Shown here: positions 45,044-55,080 of the stretch, piece after piece | How positions within the stretch are numbered: the first letter of the stretch is position 1 | Layout: the number at the start of each line of letters is the position of its first letter | NCBI GenBank assembly: GCA_022495005.1 | Contig: JAGYXB010001967.1 | Coordinates: forward strand, 698,992-762,991 | Source: Rhyacophila brunnea | Taxonomy: Eukaryota > Arthropoda > Insecta > Trichoptera > Rhyacophilidae | Length of the DNA stretch: 64,000 bases | Reading direction: 5' to 3' | The notes under the pieces: generated by a model | What the model saw: the letters and a program-made list of their open reading frames with translations, nothing else | Told to the model about the DNA's origin: nothing | The model's database searches: none | Translations under genes and position numbers: made by a program

Positions 45044-45449
45044 TAGAGCGTTGGAGCGGCGCTCGGAGCAGGAGCACGAAGCAGTGGAGCAATGGGTTTT
45101 ACCCGGAGCAGGAGCGGAGCCGGAGCACCGAAAATTTGTAGTGCTCCACTGCTACGCTTTTTTTATTATTAGTATTAAATTTTATATTTTAAATACGGCA
45201 ACATTGCCGAGTGGTAACGTAAAGGTAAAGATAACCTCACCTTCTTAATAATGAAAATGGCGGATAATAAACTTTGTTTTAAAATTACTTATTTTTTATA
45301 TTTCTAACATTTGTATACATATACCTAATACTTGTTAACCCGTTTTACCCGGAGCGAAGCAGACCCTGGAGCGAAGCTGGCGCAAGTAATAGGTCCCTGA
45401 GCGGAGCGGGAGTGGAGCAACTTAAAAAAGGGTCCGCTCAAACACTCTG
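45044..45449. mobile_element. GGAGC-rich hAT-type MITE (406 bp)
   Basis: Left TAGAGCGTTGGAGCGGCGC and right the reverse complement of CAGAGTGTTTGAGCGGACC. The subterminal regions are packed with GGAGC/GGAGCG repeats on both sides. Flanks GAAAATTG (45036-45043) and GAAATTGA (45450-45457) agree if one A was lost. No transposase. Confidence 0.7.
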
Positions 45450-46007
45450 GAAATTGAATTAACGTTCATATTTGGATATAATAAAATTGGAGACCGTATA
45501 CGGTCATCTATTTCCGATAAAAAAGCTTTTACGTACACTTTACAATATGTAACTATCACCTTAATATAGCTTCAAACTCGATAGCGAATTTCTGATTCAC
45601 TCCTATATTATGTGCGAACAATAAGTGACAGTACCTTACTACAAAACAATGATCGGTAGCCATGTGGTGAATGACTGTTTGTAGTATTAAAATTAACAGT
45701 ATCCGGCTTAGAAAATATATATTATAATATAACGTCAAAAAATACATAATCGTACAAAATAATTTTGCAGTCGCCGGCCTTCCCGGCCCATCGAACAAAT
45801 GCCACGCTGCATTAGATGCAGGAGTCATACATCTGCAAACGCGCACACAAGGGGGAACCCCCCACACAGAAACGGAAAAAATACAAATTATTTATGTAAA
45901 TAGCATATTAGTTGGATGACTTGACTGTCAAACAACCTTCTCAACGGATTGGCCTCATTCCTCACGGTATTCCACGACATGCGATGTCTGTGACCGCTTG
46001 AAGGCCT
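45450..46007. other. No gene supported
   Basis: The last about 60 bp may still be LINE (upstream part of 46008), but a TGA at 45999-46001 closes that frame. Confidence 0.35.
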
Positions 46008-46727
46008 GTGGTACTCATAAATTGGGCATCCACTGTTTGCCTAAGTCCCAAAAGTGTCAAACTTAGAATCTCTCTTTTAAGAGGACAGCGCATCGCGCTT
46101 CTGTCCATTACCAAGGCCTACCGTACTACCTCAACTGACGCGCTCCCGGTCCTGGCCGGCATTCTCCCACTTGACCTGCATATTCAGGTCAGCGGCGCTT
46201 CAATATTGCTCCTCAAGGGCGAGGAGGCCGACGTTGGTGATTTTCACCTCGTCCACCCCCCTCGGCTAGCTGGCGAAGGAGTAGCATTATTGAGGCGCAG
46301 AATTAGACTCATGTCGCTCAACGCGGCCATTAAGACCTGGCAGCAAAAGTGGGACGAATCGACCAAGGGCCGGCACACATATACGTTTTTTCCAAACATG
46401 CAGTGGCGAATGGAGATAACCAAATATCTGACTCCAGACCATTACACCAGTCAATTTGTGACTGGTCATGGTGGATTCGCTGGCAAGCTCTTCGAGCTTG
46501 GACTTGTAAGCCGTCCGACATGTCCATGCGGAGGGGAAATACAGGATGCCAACCACATCCTATGGGAGTGTCTGAGTATGTGCTCCGAACGGGAGGAAAT
46601 GCTCAGGTCGGTCCAACCAGCTGTTGGACCCATCGGCCCGTCCGACCTGGTTGCTACTAAGGCCAATTATCTTGCTTTCAAAAAATTTGCGGCGTCTTAC
46701 TACGGGCGTGAAGATCTCTTCACATAA
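46008..46727 (+). pseudogene. R1/LOA-like LINE, reverse-transcriptase C-terminal domain
   Basis: A 239-residue frame with no true ATG (opens at GTG after a TGA at 45999). Residues 28-50 contain RIALLSITKAYRTTSTDALP, the conserved stretch after the thumb in I/R1/LOA-type LINEs. Residues 172-188 are CPCGGEIQDANHILWEC, the C-terminal zinc-binding motif (C172, C174, H183, C188). HGGF-type TGHGGFAGKLFELGL precedes it. The frame is intact to its stop at 46725-46727, and a 3' untranslated stretch follows (to about 47046). Palm and endonuclease are missing: a 5'-truncated insertion. Higher GC than its surroundings. Confidence 0.88.
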
Positions 46728-47046
46728 ATTTTGCTGCCTGTATGATTAGCTTCGTTCTTTAATTTAATAAACAAGTAGGTTCATTTTCTTTTTAGTAATT
46801 TCCATGTGCTTTTTCTCTCCCTGGCACTTTGCATTAGAGTAAACTCAGTAAACTCAGTCACAGCTCACTTTGAGCGTAGCAATCTAAGTCTTGGGCATCT
46901 TCTCCCAGGACACTCCCAGGCCAATTCTTAGATGCTTCACATCACCAATTGATGGGTCCCGTGATACTCTCGATTAAGACCGAGGGTGGTACGGGGCGGG
47001 TTTGGTGGAGGGACTTTAACTTCAATGCCTTAATATTCTGATGCGG
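46728..47046 (+). other. Probable 3' untranslated region of the R1/LOA-like LINE
   Basis: GC-richer than the flanks, with ATGGGTCCCGTGATACTC and GGTGGTACGGGGCGGG but no frame. It ends near the nested MITEs at 47048. Confidence 0.45.
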
Positions 47047-47047
47047 C

Positions 47048-47650
47048 CAGTGACCAATGACATTAATATGGACGAAGCATCTAGAAAAAAAAATGACACT
47101 CACTTTTTTGTCGGGTCTGCCTAATGGCATAATCTGTTCTAACGCCATTACAATAAAGGTGATATTGCTATAAATTCCCGATGCGTGATATCGCATAATG
47201 GAAATTGCGTGACGTCTACCTATACATGTGTGAATATCGCTATGCGAGAATTTACTTGCTAGCTACTGTATTGAGTGCGTTGTTCATTAATAATGTCATT
47301 GCCAGTGACGTCCCGTGGGGGTAGGCAGATTGAGCGTCGCTTGGGGGCGGCAGTTACTCGAAGGGCGACGAATCGAAGGGAATCATTTCGTATTTATAGA
47401 AATAGCTACCTAAACTTCGTTTAGAGTTCGCGATGTCTAGTTTACTTACGTTCCCCTTCGACGTGCTTGGTGACCAGAAACGACACGTGCAGATTTGCGA
47501 ATAATTAGTCTTATATTTTATTAGTAATGTATCCATACAACACATTTCTAAGATATTAGACTCATGAAAGGATTATAAAAATACTGTATAAAAAACGAGG
47601 CGGCTTTTTGTTGCTGCCTAGGGGCGGCATTTTATCTAGGGATGTCACTG
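47048..47650. mobile_element. CAGTGAC hAT-like MITE split by a second MITE
   Basis: The left end CAGTGAC lies at 47048-47054 and, after the insertion, is repeated as CAGTGACGTCCCGTGGGG at 47303. The right end is GGGATGTCACTG at 47639-47650. GGGGGCGGCA and CCTAGGGGCGGCATTTT are near-terminal. Interior 47430-47485 resembles 16855-16915. I could not find an outer 8-bp duplication (GATGCGGC against AATAATTC), so one end may be rearranged. A truncated relative starts at 48628. Confidence 0.65.
47055..47301. mobile_element. CAATGACATTA MITE, copy 2 (247 bp), nested
   Basis: Ends CAATGACATTAATATGGAC and the reverse complement of CAATGACATTATTAATGAAC. A perfect 8-bp target duplication, CCAGTGAC, lies at 47047-47054 and 47302-47309; those bases are the terminus of the host MITE. 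Compared with 25347-25716 it lacks one of the two internal ATTACAATAAAGG blocks. Confidence 0.93.
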
Positions 47651-48627
47651 AATAATTCTCAGATTATAGCGACTGATACATGTATTATCTAATTTTAATC
47701 CCTTCCCGATGCCAAGCGCCGGTGTGATCTTTTAGGAAATGGCTCACTGGCAGAACATTCAGATGAAGACTTGTTAGAATCACACGAATAATCAATTTTG
47801 TACGGATACATAGAATACTACTTCATCTTAATAATATTAAATATTACAATTATTAAATTTAAGCTAACCTCCTAGTTACAAAGTCACCAGAAATCATGAG
47901 TATTTCAGTGGATTTTAGTTGCAAAGGTAACGTTACTCTCTGTCACTGTCGGAAGTTTTCACTGTTTCCACGCGATCACTCCACGGCGAAGTTCTCACCC
48001 TTTTTACACCACAGAACAACACAGAAATAAAAAATATCATCAATTCACCGGTACGAAACCACTTATTGCAAGTTAAAGGTTTGATCGTGGTTGATTTCGT
48101 CACGTACAATCATTAATCTACTTTAAGAACAAAAACACAATGCACAAACACTTGCAGGTACACGTGTTTTGAATATTTTATTGTAAATTTTATCACAGGC
48201 GTTTGGACGCTAAAAATTTGAGGACCACCAGAAAAATTTTGCGGACACCGGTTGATCTATATGACACACTTGCTATTCCCTCCACCACCCGCTACGTCTC
48301 CACACCCGTTATACAGGCATATACCGTGGCATAACGAACGTTAGGCGCTCTTAAAAGTTGTGCTGAGAGTGTTCCAGGAGCAACTTCCCAAGACTTTGGT
48401 TGGCGTACACTAGAGTGTGCGTGATTCATCCTCTAATATTATATGACGGTCAAATTTTTGATGAGAAAAGACCTTCTCGCTTGCCGTAAAATGCCGCAAA
48501 CCTTTTGAAAGCTGAAAAATTTTCCCTCGTAGATACCAAGTTGTAATGGCTGACCGGTCTAATTGAGAGTCGGACGAACTTGAGGAACTCATCCCTTTCA
48601 ACCGACATATGGGGACACTCACATATG
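47651..48627. other. No gene seen
   Basis: No protein-like frame above background, and no shared repeat recognised. Confidence 0.4.
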
Positions 48628-48735
48628 CAGTGACGTCCCTAGACAAAATGCCGCCCCTAGGCAGCGTCAAAATGCCGCCCCATTTTTTTATCATCCTTTC
48701 ATTACTCCAATATCTAAGAAATGTGTTGTATGAAG
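48628..48735 (+). mobile_element. Truncated CAGTGACGTCCC hAT-like end
   Basis: CAGTGACGTCCCTAGACAAA, ATGCCGCCCCTAGGCAGC matches the right terminus (inverted) of the MITE ending at 47650. It is cut by the CATGGCC MITE at 48738. Confidence 0.65.
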
Positions 48736-48737
48736 CA

Positions 48738-49112
48738 TGGCCCCCTCATCCTGAAGCAGGCCCCATGTTAGGATTTTTGCCCCCCCCCTACCTATCGCTA
48801 AGGATAAAAGCAGTGTGACGCTCTACAGTAATGTTTTCCAAATGGTGTACGCGTTAAAATTGATGTGTATATTTAGTGTTTTTTTGTATATTTTAATACA
48901 TACACTTGAATTGTGGAGTTTTTGAGTATCGCTACACAATTATAAATTGTATTGTGTAACCATATAATTTTAAATAATATCATTATTGAAGGAAAATAGC
49001 GCCGCAGGCGAATTTTTTGCTATTAGAGCAAATTTGTGATAAGTGTTTATCTCACTTATCGAGCCCGAGCCCCAGGTTAGAGCCCTGTCAGCCCCCCCCT
49101 TCTGGGGGCCAT
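48738..49112 (+). mobile_element. CATGGCC-ended MITE (375 bp)
   Basis: Starts CATGGCCCCCTCATCCTGAA and ends TTCTGGGGGCCATG. Same internal landmarks as 36343-36707: TATCGCTA, AATGTTTTCCAAATGGTGT, AAATAGCGCCGCAGGCGA, TTAGAGCCCTGTCAGCCCC. Confidence 0.82.
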
Positions 49113-49223
49113 GGTTTGGATACATTACTAATAAAATATACACCTACCACTAAGCTGAAACATACAAAATTAATTTTAGATATCAATAAATAAATAAGCG
49201 AATAAATATAATATTAGTTAGAC

Positions 49224-50223
49224 CAGGGGGGGGGGCAAACTGCGGCCCGCGGGCCGCATGTGGCCCGCCGGGTGTTTTTTTGCGGCCCGCTATCATTAAT
49301 TGTACTTCTGATTAAGAATAACTTATTTATAATTTTTTTAAAAATATTGACAATAGATTAAAATTTGAAGAATTTGTTGTTTTGTAAATGTATTATCTCA
49401 GTACGTCTTCTTTGCGTCTTGTCGCACACTATGTAACCACTATTTTCTACGTTGAACATCGTGACACATTTAAATACTTGCAACTTACAACTCCGCGTTG
49501 CAAGGAAAAAATATATGCCATGATATGGTAAAAAGTTTGAATGGATTTCAATTATTATTTTCATCAGTTATTCCTTCGACAAATATCGAATAACAACGTG
49601 GACCACTTTACAACTTTGAAGTTGCTGAATATACCAGAATATAAATTTGAAGAATATGGTAAAATTATTCAAGTTCTGAATGACGATTTTTCACAAAGAT
49701 TTGGTGACTTCCGAAAAATTGAGACAAGTTTAGCAATAGTACGCGATTCATTTTCAATAGATATTGGTTTTGTACCGACAGAGCTACAACTTGAGATTAT
49801 TGATCTGCAGTGTGACACTGATTTAAGAGAATTGCATCGTCGTGAAGAAATTTCCAAATTTTACAATGCCCTTAATTCAGACAAATTCGACCAATTTAAA
49901 GATAAATATTCGTTATTTTTGGATCAACCTATATATGGAACAAACATTTTCGATCATGAACCTCAATAAAAATTATTTACGATCAAATATCTCCGATATC
50001 CATTTACAAGCAGTTTTGAGAATATCAACTACAAAATTAACACCTGAATTTAAAAAAAATTTAAAAATGTACAACAGTTTCATTCTTCTCATTAATTTTT
50101 TGTAATGTTTATTTTTCGTGATAATAAATATTGTATATCTAAAAATGGTATTTTACTTGCGGCCCGCCGCTCATTTTGAATTCTTGAATTTGGCCCTCCA
50201 TCCAAAAAGTTTGCCCCCCCCTG
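49224..50223 (+). mobile_element. hAT element with decayed transposase (1000 bp)
   Basis: Left end CAGGGGGGGGGGCAAACTGC, right end GTTTGCCCCCCCCTG. A perfect 8-bp target duplication, AGTTAGAC, lies at 49216-49223 and 50224-50231. GCGGCCCGC repeats just inside both ends are typical of this hAT lineage. Internal deletion has left only the transposase C terminus. Confidence 0.95.
49541..50105 (+). pseudogene. hAT transposase C-terminal relic (ZBED/FAM200-like lineage)
   Basis: Frame 1 (49541-49969) carries FSQRFGDFRKIETSLAIV, then PTELQLEIIDLQCDTDLREL, close to the C-terminal half of the GTF2IRD2/ZBED5/FAM200-type hAT transposases. The expected dimerisation motif follows in another frame: EQTFSIMNLNKNYLRSNISD and LQAVLRISTTKLTPEF (about 49930-50060). 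A deletion of around a dozen bases at about 49935 explains the shift. The BED zinc finger and the first catalytic residues are absent. Not functional. A second relic of the lineage lies at 18925-19047. Confidence 0.85.
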
Positions 50224-50364
50224 AGTTAGACACTTACCCAAATCACCAGAGTCTGAGATGCCATTTGGTTAATACCTATGTCTGACACATTTGGTTTGTA
50301 TCATTTAGTAATACCTACGCAGATGTATTATTTTCACACCATTTTTTCTATGCTATTATTGTAC

Positions 50365-52825
50365 TGACATGACCCGGCTCACGGCTAGCTCAATAATGCT
50401 ACCGGGCCGTCACTGAGGAGACTAGTGATGAACTAGGAGAGGTGGATCTCCTTTGTAGTATCACAACTTTTGAATTCCCGAATAAAACTCTCAGCTGGTG
50501 TGGTGCCGAATTTATTCAGGTACTAGAGTTCACGGTCACACAATAAGGTTAACTGTCATTGTTCCCGTAATTAAATCTCATTAAAGTATCAGCAAACTAT
50601 TTATTTGTTCACTATAGGATCTCTGTGAAATCTTTCACAAATTCCCGAAAAGTCACACCTAATTCAGAGAATGTATACGCAGATATTCTTTGGATATTTT
50701 TAATTCAAGAAATATTTTCCCATAAGAAAGAAAATATAAATTATTCTTTGGTCACACAGTATTAGGTTTATAAAAAAGAATAGAATTATTTTATTGTTGT
50801 TTATAAAGTTTATTTATATTCACATTGTATTTACAAATATTTATTTGTGATTACAGACTTGTTTACAGAAGGTTTGCTTAATGTTTACAAATTTATTTAC
50901 TAAAATTTGTTTTTATGTTTATGAATTTGTTTACAAAAGTTTATTTTATAATTATGTTTACTTAATAAAGTTTCAAAAATTTATTTTATAATTCCGAAAA
51001 AAGATTTGTAAAATTTATTATTACAAACTGAGTTTATTAATTTGTTTTTATAAAACAAATCCGATCACGTAATTTATCCCGATTACGTCACCTCGTATGA
51101 TGAGTAATGAAAAATGAAATTACTCCGCGAGCGCGTTACTATCGACAGATACGTGGTATTCGAGCTACGTTTTAGCGGTCGACGTCACTACCGACAGATA
51201 CGTGTTATTCGCGCTACGTTTTGCGGCACACGTCACGACCGGCAGATACGAGATATTCGCGTTACTTTTTGCCCGTCGATGGGGACTTATTGTAGGTAAA
51301 TTTCACGAATGTTACTGAGAACCGTATCTCGTATCCGCGGAAGGACTGCTGCTTAGTAGGAGATCGCTGGTGAGAAGTGTAGAAACTAATGATTTTACGG
51401 AAAAAGGATGTCACCTTTTATACCCTCGGGATGGAGGTTTAACAGGAAACAGTCCGTAAGGGATAGCAGATGTATATCTTTCTCTCACGGGATAAATTTA
51501 CGTATATCTCCCGTTCCTGGCAACTTTCTAATAGAGATATCTTCTAATTAAATCGGGTTAAATTTACTCTACTTATTTCCGCAAAATTAAGACTTAATAG
51601 GGGTGTTTTAAGCACCCTCTAGAACATGTCCTTTAAATACGTAGTTACGGTGACGTCAGCAAAATAGTTAATTTTATATGATTTTTCGTGTTCAAACGAA
51701 GGGGAAAGTTTCTAGCTTTCCAACGAGGTATCGGAATAGGTATTCGGGTACTAAATAAGGGAATGGCAGTCTTTAAATTTAAAATGTCAAAACGAAAGGT
51801 TGACACCCACGTACTAGTCCTTTCCACCACTCTTGGCCTTTTTAGGCCAATAGAATTTTACTAAGTTTTAATAAAACTATTTGGAGCCGCAGAAAACGTT
51901 TCATTCGATATTTACCTTTCGGACGAACATTATTACGTGAAAATACTATAATATTATACTTAACATTTCAACTTAAATATATAAATGCTTAATCCTAACA
52001 AGATGTTATTTACAAGCGACTACAAATTTATTTCGTCCTTAATAGTGGCCTTTCCATAGTAATCTAAACGTAACCTTGAATCTATTTTTATCTGGCAACT
52101 CAACACAGCCGGGCCGTAAATTCTAGTCGAACAGAATTCAGTTAAGGTTCAAGGTCACGCGCCAATTTGTGTTTTTAGTCGCAGTATTTGATTCTTTTAT
52201 TACTTAGGAGGCAATTAAGATTTATTATTGTTTATGGGTAGAAACCCATCTATACCAGAATCTCAAGTTTTTCCAATTGTTACTTTTACAATATTCATTA
52301 TAGTCAGCAAGTTATAGCATTAACAAAATCTATAATTATAATTACGCGTCTATAGATATAGATACGCGTTTACAATATTTTTATAACGGTAGTTAACTCC
52401 TATCTTGTATTGATAAAATTAGTATTAAAATTCTTTATTTACAATTATACAGTATATAAATTTATAAATATTCAATTTTCTTTTCCAATTTTCATACACT
52501 TCCATTATAGCTATAAAAGTTATTGAAGCATGTACCTGCTTAATTTTACGTAAACAATCTCTCCCATAACTTATTTTCTAAGTTTAATGGAGATTTCCCG
52601 GAAATTATTTCCGAAATAGATCGATTTGAAATTTCATGGCGTGTCATTTCGAGGTCTGCGGTCACAGCGTTCCAATTACACTTGAACAGTCTCGATTCTC
52701 CGAGGCGAAATTTTTTACGTAAAATTTTATTACATTTTACAAAGAAAAGGTTAACAACATACATTTTACTTCCTAATACTAAACGATTACGCTACTGGTT
52801 ACCTGTTCATGGTCTTTTTCGACCA
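50365..52825 (-). repeat. Candidate long terminal repeat, unit 1
   Basis: The edge at 50365 is firm. The other edge is inferred: on the minus strand a purine tract (reverse complement of 52826-52844) is followed by TGGTCGAAAAAGACCA, giving an LTR of about 2.46 kb that starts TGG and ends TCA. The duplicate at 58206-60666 is about 99% similar, but because the whole unit is duplicated this does not fix the inner edge. Open frames within it have no protein features. Confidence 0.45.
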
Positions 52826-52844
52826 TTTCTTCTCTGCTTCTTCC
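52826..52844 (-). other. Candidate polypurine tract, unit 1
   Basis: The plus strand is TTTCTTCTCTGCTTCTTCC, one G in 19 pyrimidines. On the element strand this is a purine run directly before TGGTC. A polypurine tract next to TG is where plus-strand synthesis begins in LTR elements. Repeated at 60667-60685. Confidence 0.45.
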
Positions 52845-53590
52845 ATAGTTTAGGACCATGGGACTTATATATTCTGTTTGTACCTCGTCGTGAGGTTGTC
52901 GCACGGCTATTTGAGAAGTAGAATTGACTACAAGGCTAGATTTGTATAGTTATGTCGTTAAACCATACTCTGCCATAAACACTAACTGAAGGTCGGCGTT
53001 TTTGTTCGTGTCAAATGCCCACCCTTAATAAAGACATAACTGTATATGTCTAGTCTCAATTCACCATTGCCACACCTCAGGACTCAGTAATATGCAAAGC
53101 GATAAAGCAACAGTAAAGCATATTCAAAATAAAATACACAAAATCTGCGCATGCACACAAAGTTTTTCTTTTACTTTTTATAATTAATATTCGCCCAGAT
53201 TCAGGTCTTAAAATTCTAATTAATAAAAGAAAATTATATAATTCAATAATTCTGAAGTTAAAAATTTTATTTCGAGGACGGTGAGTGCTGTATGGGACGA
53301 CTACTGCTTTTCCTGCCGAGGGACAACCGCAAAGAAGAGGACTCACGGAGACGCTCCCTTTACGACCCATGGACAGAAGTAGAGTTCGACTTCCCGTCGC
53401 GAATCACGTTCCCGCTTACTAGAAAATACGGCATAGTACCATGATATGCCAGGGAGACTCCCCTGACAATACCTTTAACATTAAATTACATAGGGTCATT
53501 TAAACCTATTTAATCCAACGCTCAATACTCCTGGCTATATATTACATTCTACAGAATTTGAAATCAATCCCAATTAAGAGACTTATTTTT
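52845..53590 (-). other. Retroelement 3' non-coding region
   Basis: No reading frame with protein character. Lies between the tandem arrays and the candidate polypurine tract. Confidence 0.45.
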
Positions 53591-53835
53591 CGCAGCTCCG
53601 AATACTAATAAGGACTTAGCGTGAAAGTTACGAACTTCCCCACGCCTAAATTAGCAACGCTCTCTTCATTTCGCAGCTCCGAATACTAATAAGGACTTAG
53701 CGTGAAAGCTACGAACTTCCCCACGCCTAGATTAGCAACACGTCTTCATTTCGCAGCTCCGAATACTATTAGGGGCTTAGCGTGGAAGTCAAGGACTTCC
53801 CCATGCCCTAATTAGCAACACTTTCTTCGTTTCGC
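53591..53835. repeat. Three 81-bp hairpin-bearing repeats
   Basis: Units start at 53591, 53672 and 53752 with CGCAGCTCCGAATACTA, then GGACTTAGCGTG, a variable 8-10 nt, ACTTCCCCACGC and ATTAGCAACRC. GCGTG..CTTCCCCACGC can fold back on itself. Further single units are at 54248 and 55055; the one at 55055-55130 supplies the last codons and the stop of the 542-codon frame. Confidence 0.85.
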
Positions 53836-53880
53836 TCTCCCCGAAGACTTATTTCTTTCTCGCTTCGAGAAAAGGCTTAT

Positions 53881-54244
53881 TTGCTTCGATAATAGACTTA
53901 TTTCTTTATCGCTCCTCTCGAAGACTTGTGGTTTGCTCCGATAATAGACTTATTTCTTTATCGCTCCTCTCGAAGACTTGTGGTTTGCTTCGATAATAGA
54001 CTTATTTCTTTATCGCTCCTCTCGAAGACTTGTTGTTTGCTTCGATAATAGACTTATTTCTTTATCGCTCCTCTCGAAGACTTGTGGTTTGCTTCGATAA
54101 TAGACTTATTTCTTTATCGCTCCTCTCGAAGACTTGTTGTTTGCTTCGATAATAGACTTATTTCTTTATCGCTCCTCTCAAAGACTTGTTGTTTGCTTCG
54201 ATAATAGACTTATTTCTTTATCGCTCCTCTCGAAGACTTGTTTG
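53881..54244. repeat. 52-bp tandem array, seven copies, plus degenerate half units
   Basis: Period exactly 52 bp (starts 53881, 53933, 53985, 54037, 54089, 54141, 54193). Unit: TTGCTTCGATAATAGACTTA, TTTCTTTATCGCTCCTCTCG, AAGACTTGTGGT. Shorter variants with the same CGAAGACTTAT words fill 53835-53880 and 54330-54490. No spacers of differing sequence, so not a CRISPR. Repeated at 61722-62085. Confidence 0.92.
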
Positions 54245-54500
54245 TTTCGCAGCTCCGAATACTAATAAGGACTTAGCGTGAAAGTCACGGACTTCCCCAC
54301 GCCTTAATTAGCAACACGTTCTTCGTTTCGCTCTCCCCGAAGACTTATTTCTCTTTTGCTTCGAGAAAAGACTTGTCTTTCGCTTCGATCAGAGACTTAT
54401 TTCTTTATCGCTCCTCTCGAAGTCTTATCGCTCGCTTCGATAATAGACTTATTTCTTTATCGCTCCTCTCGAAGACTTATAGCTCGTTTTAGTTAGAGAC

Positions 54501-55043
54501 TTAGCTTACAGGCGATGGCGGTAGCGATCGCTTTGAGCGACGCTTACCTGATCGGCCTATACGCTGATACTGACGTTTGGGGGGCGCATTCCGGATGGGG
54601 GCGTCTCGTAAGACAGCGTCCAACGCATCCCGCCACTCGCCAAAGGTAGTACCTTGATCTTTGCTCCCGGACGTCGGGAAGTCGGTCCTCGCAGGGCGCC
54701 GCCCTCCCGATCGTCCCATCCTCCTAAATTCTCTCTTGGGGGGCGCTATCTTGATGGGGGCGTCCCGTAGGACTGCGTCCAACGCATCCAGCCTCTCGCC
54801 AAGGGTCATCTCTTCATTAGATATTGTCGAGTCAACAATTCTTTCTACTTCAGCTCCTCCACCGCTAAGTTCGGAATCTGTTCCTGAACTCGCCAGTAGT
54901 TCTTCCCGCGCACATTCCTGCGCATCCATACGACGTTCTGACAGGGCGCGCACTCCCTCGTCTATGTCGTTGGTAGCTTTGGAAAGCGGCGTAGGTGATA
55001 CCACCGGGTCGTCTGCTCTTTCATTAGCCAGATTCTTCTCAAA
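54501..55043 (-). CDS. Retroelement small frame with two repeats, function unknown
   Basis: Open from just after a TAG (about 55046) to the stop at 54501, without an ATG near its 5' end; the first Met is at RRMDAQECAREELL. Near the middle, GERLDALDAVLRDAPIKIAP and a following RMGRSGGRR recur about 43 residues later as GEWRDALDAVLRDAPIRNAP and RIGRSGKRR: two copies of a motif of about 33 residues rich in acidic helix-forming, then basic, residues. In the second unit (62399-62884) a one-base deletion near 62440 changes the C terminus. No homology recognised. It lies downstream of the 542-codon frame and in a different frame. Whether it is translated is doubtful. Confidence 0.4.
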   Translation of the reverse strand, partial: FEKNLANERADDPVVSPTPLSKATNDIDEGVRALSERRMDAQECAREELLASSGTDSELSGGGAEVERIVDSTISNEEMTLGERLDALDAVLRDAPIKIAPPKREFRRMGRSGGRRPARTDFPTSGSKDQGTTFGEWRDALDAVLRDAPIRNAPPKRQYQRIGRSGKRRSKRSLPPSPVS

Positions 55044-55080
55044 CTATTTCGCACCGCAGCTCCGAATACTAGTAAAGGAC

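Noticed and set aside
46287..46666. Several frames overlapping the R1/LOA-like LINE on both strands
   Set aside because: Shadows of the GC-rich LINE frame, which has the zinc motif and matches the family.
53881..54244. CRISPR-like array
   Set aside because: The 52-bp period is a plain tandem repeat with no unique spacers, and the setting is a eukaryotic retroelement.
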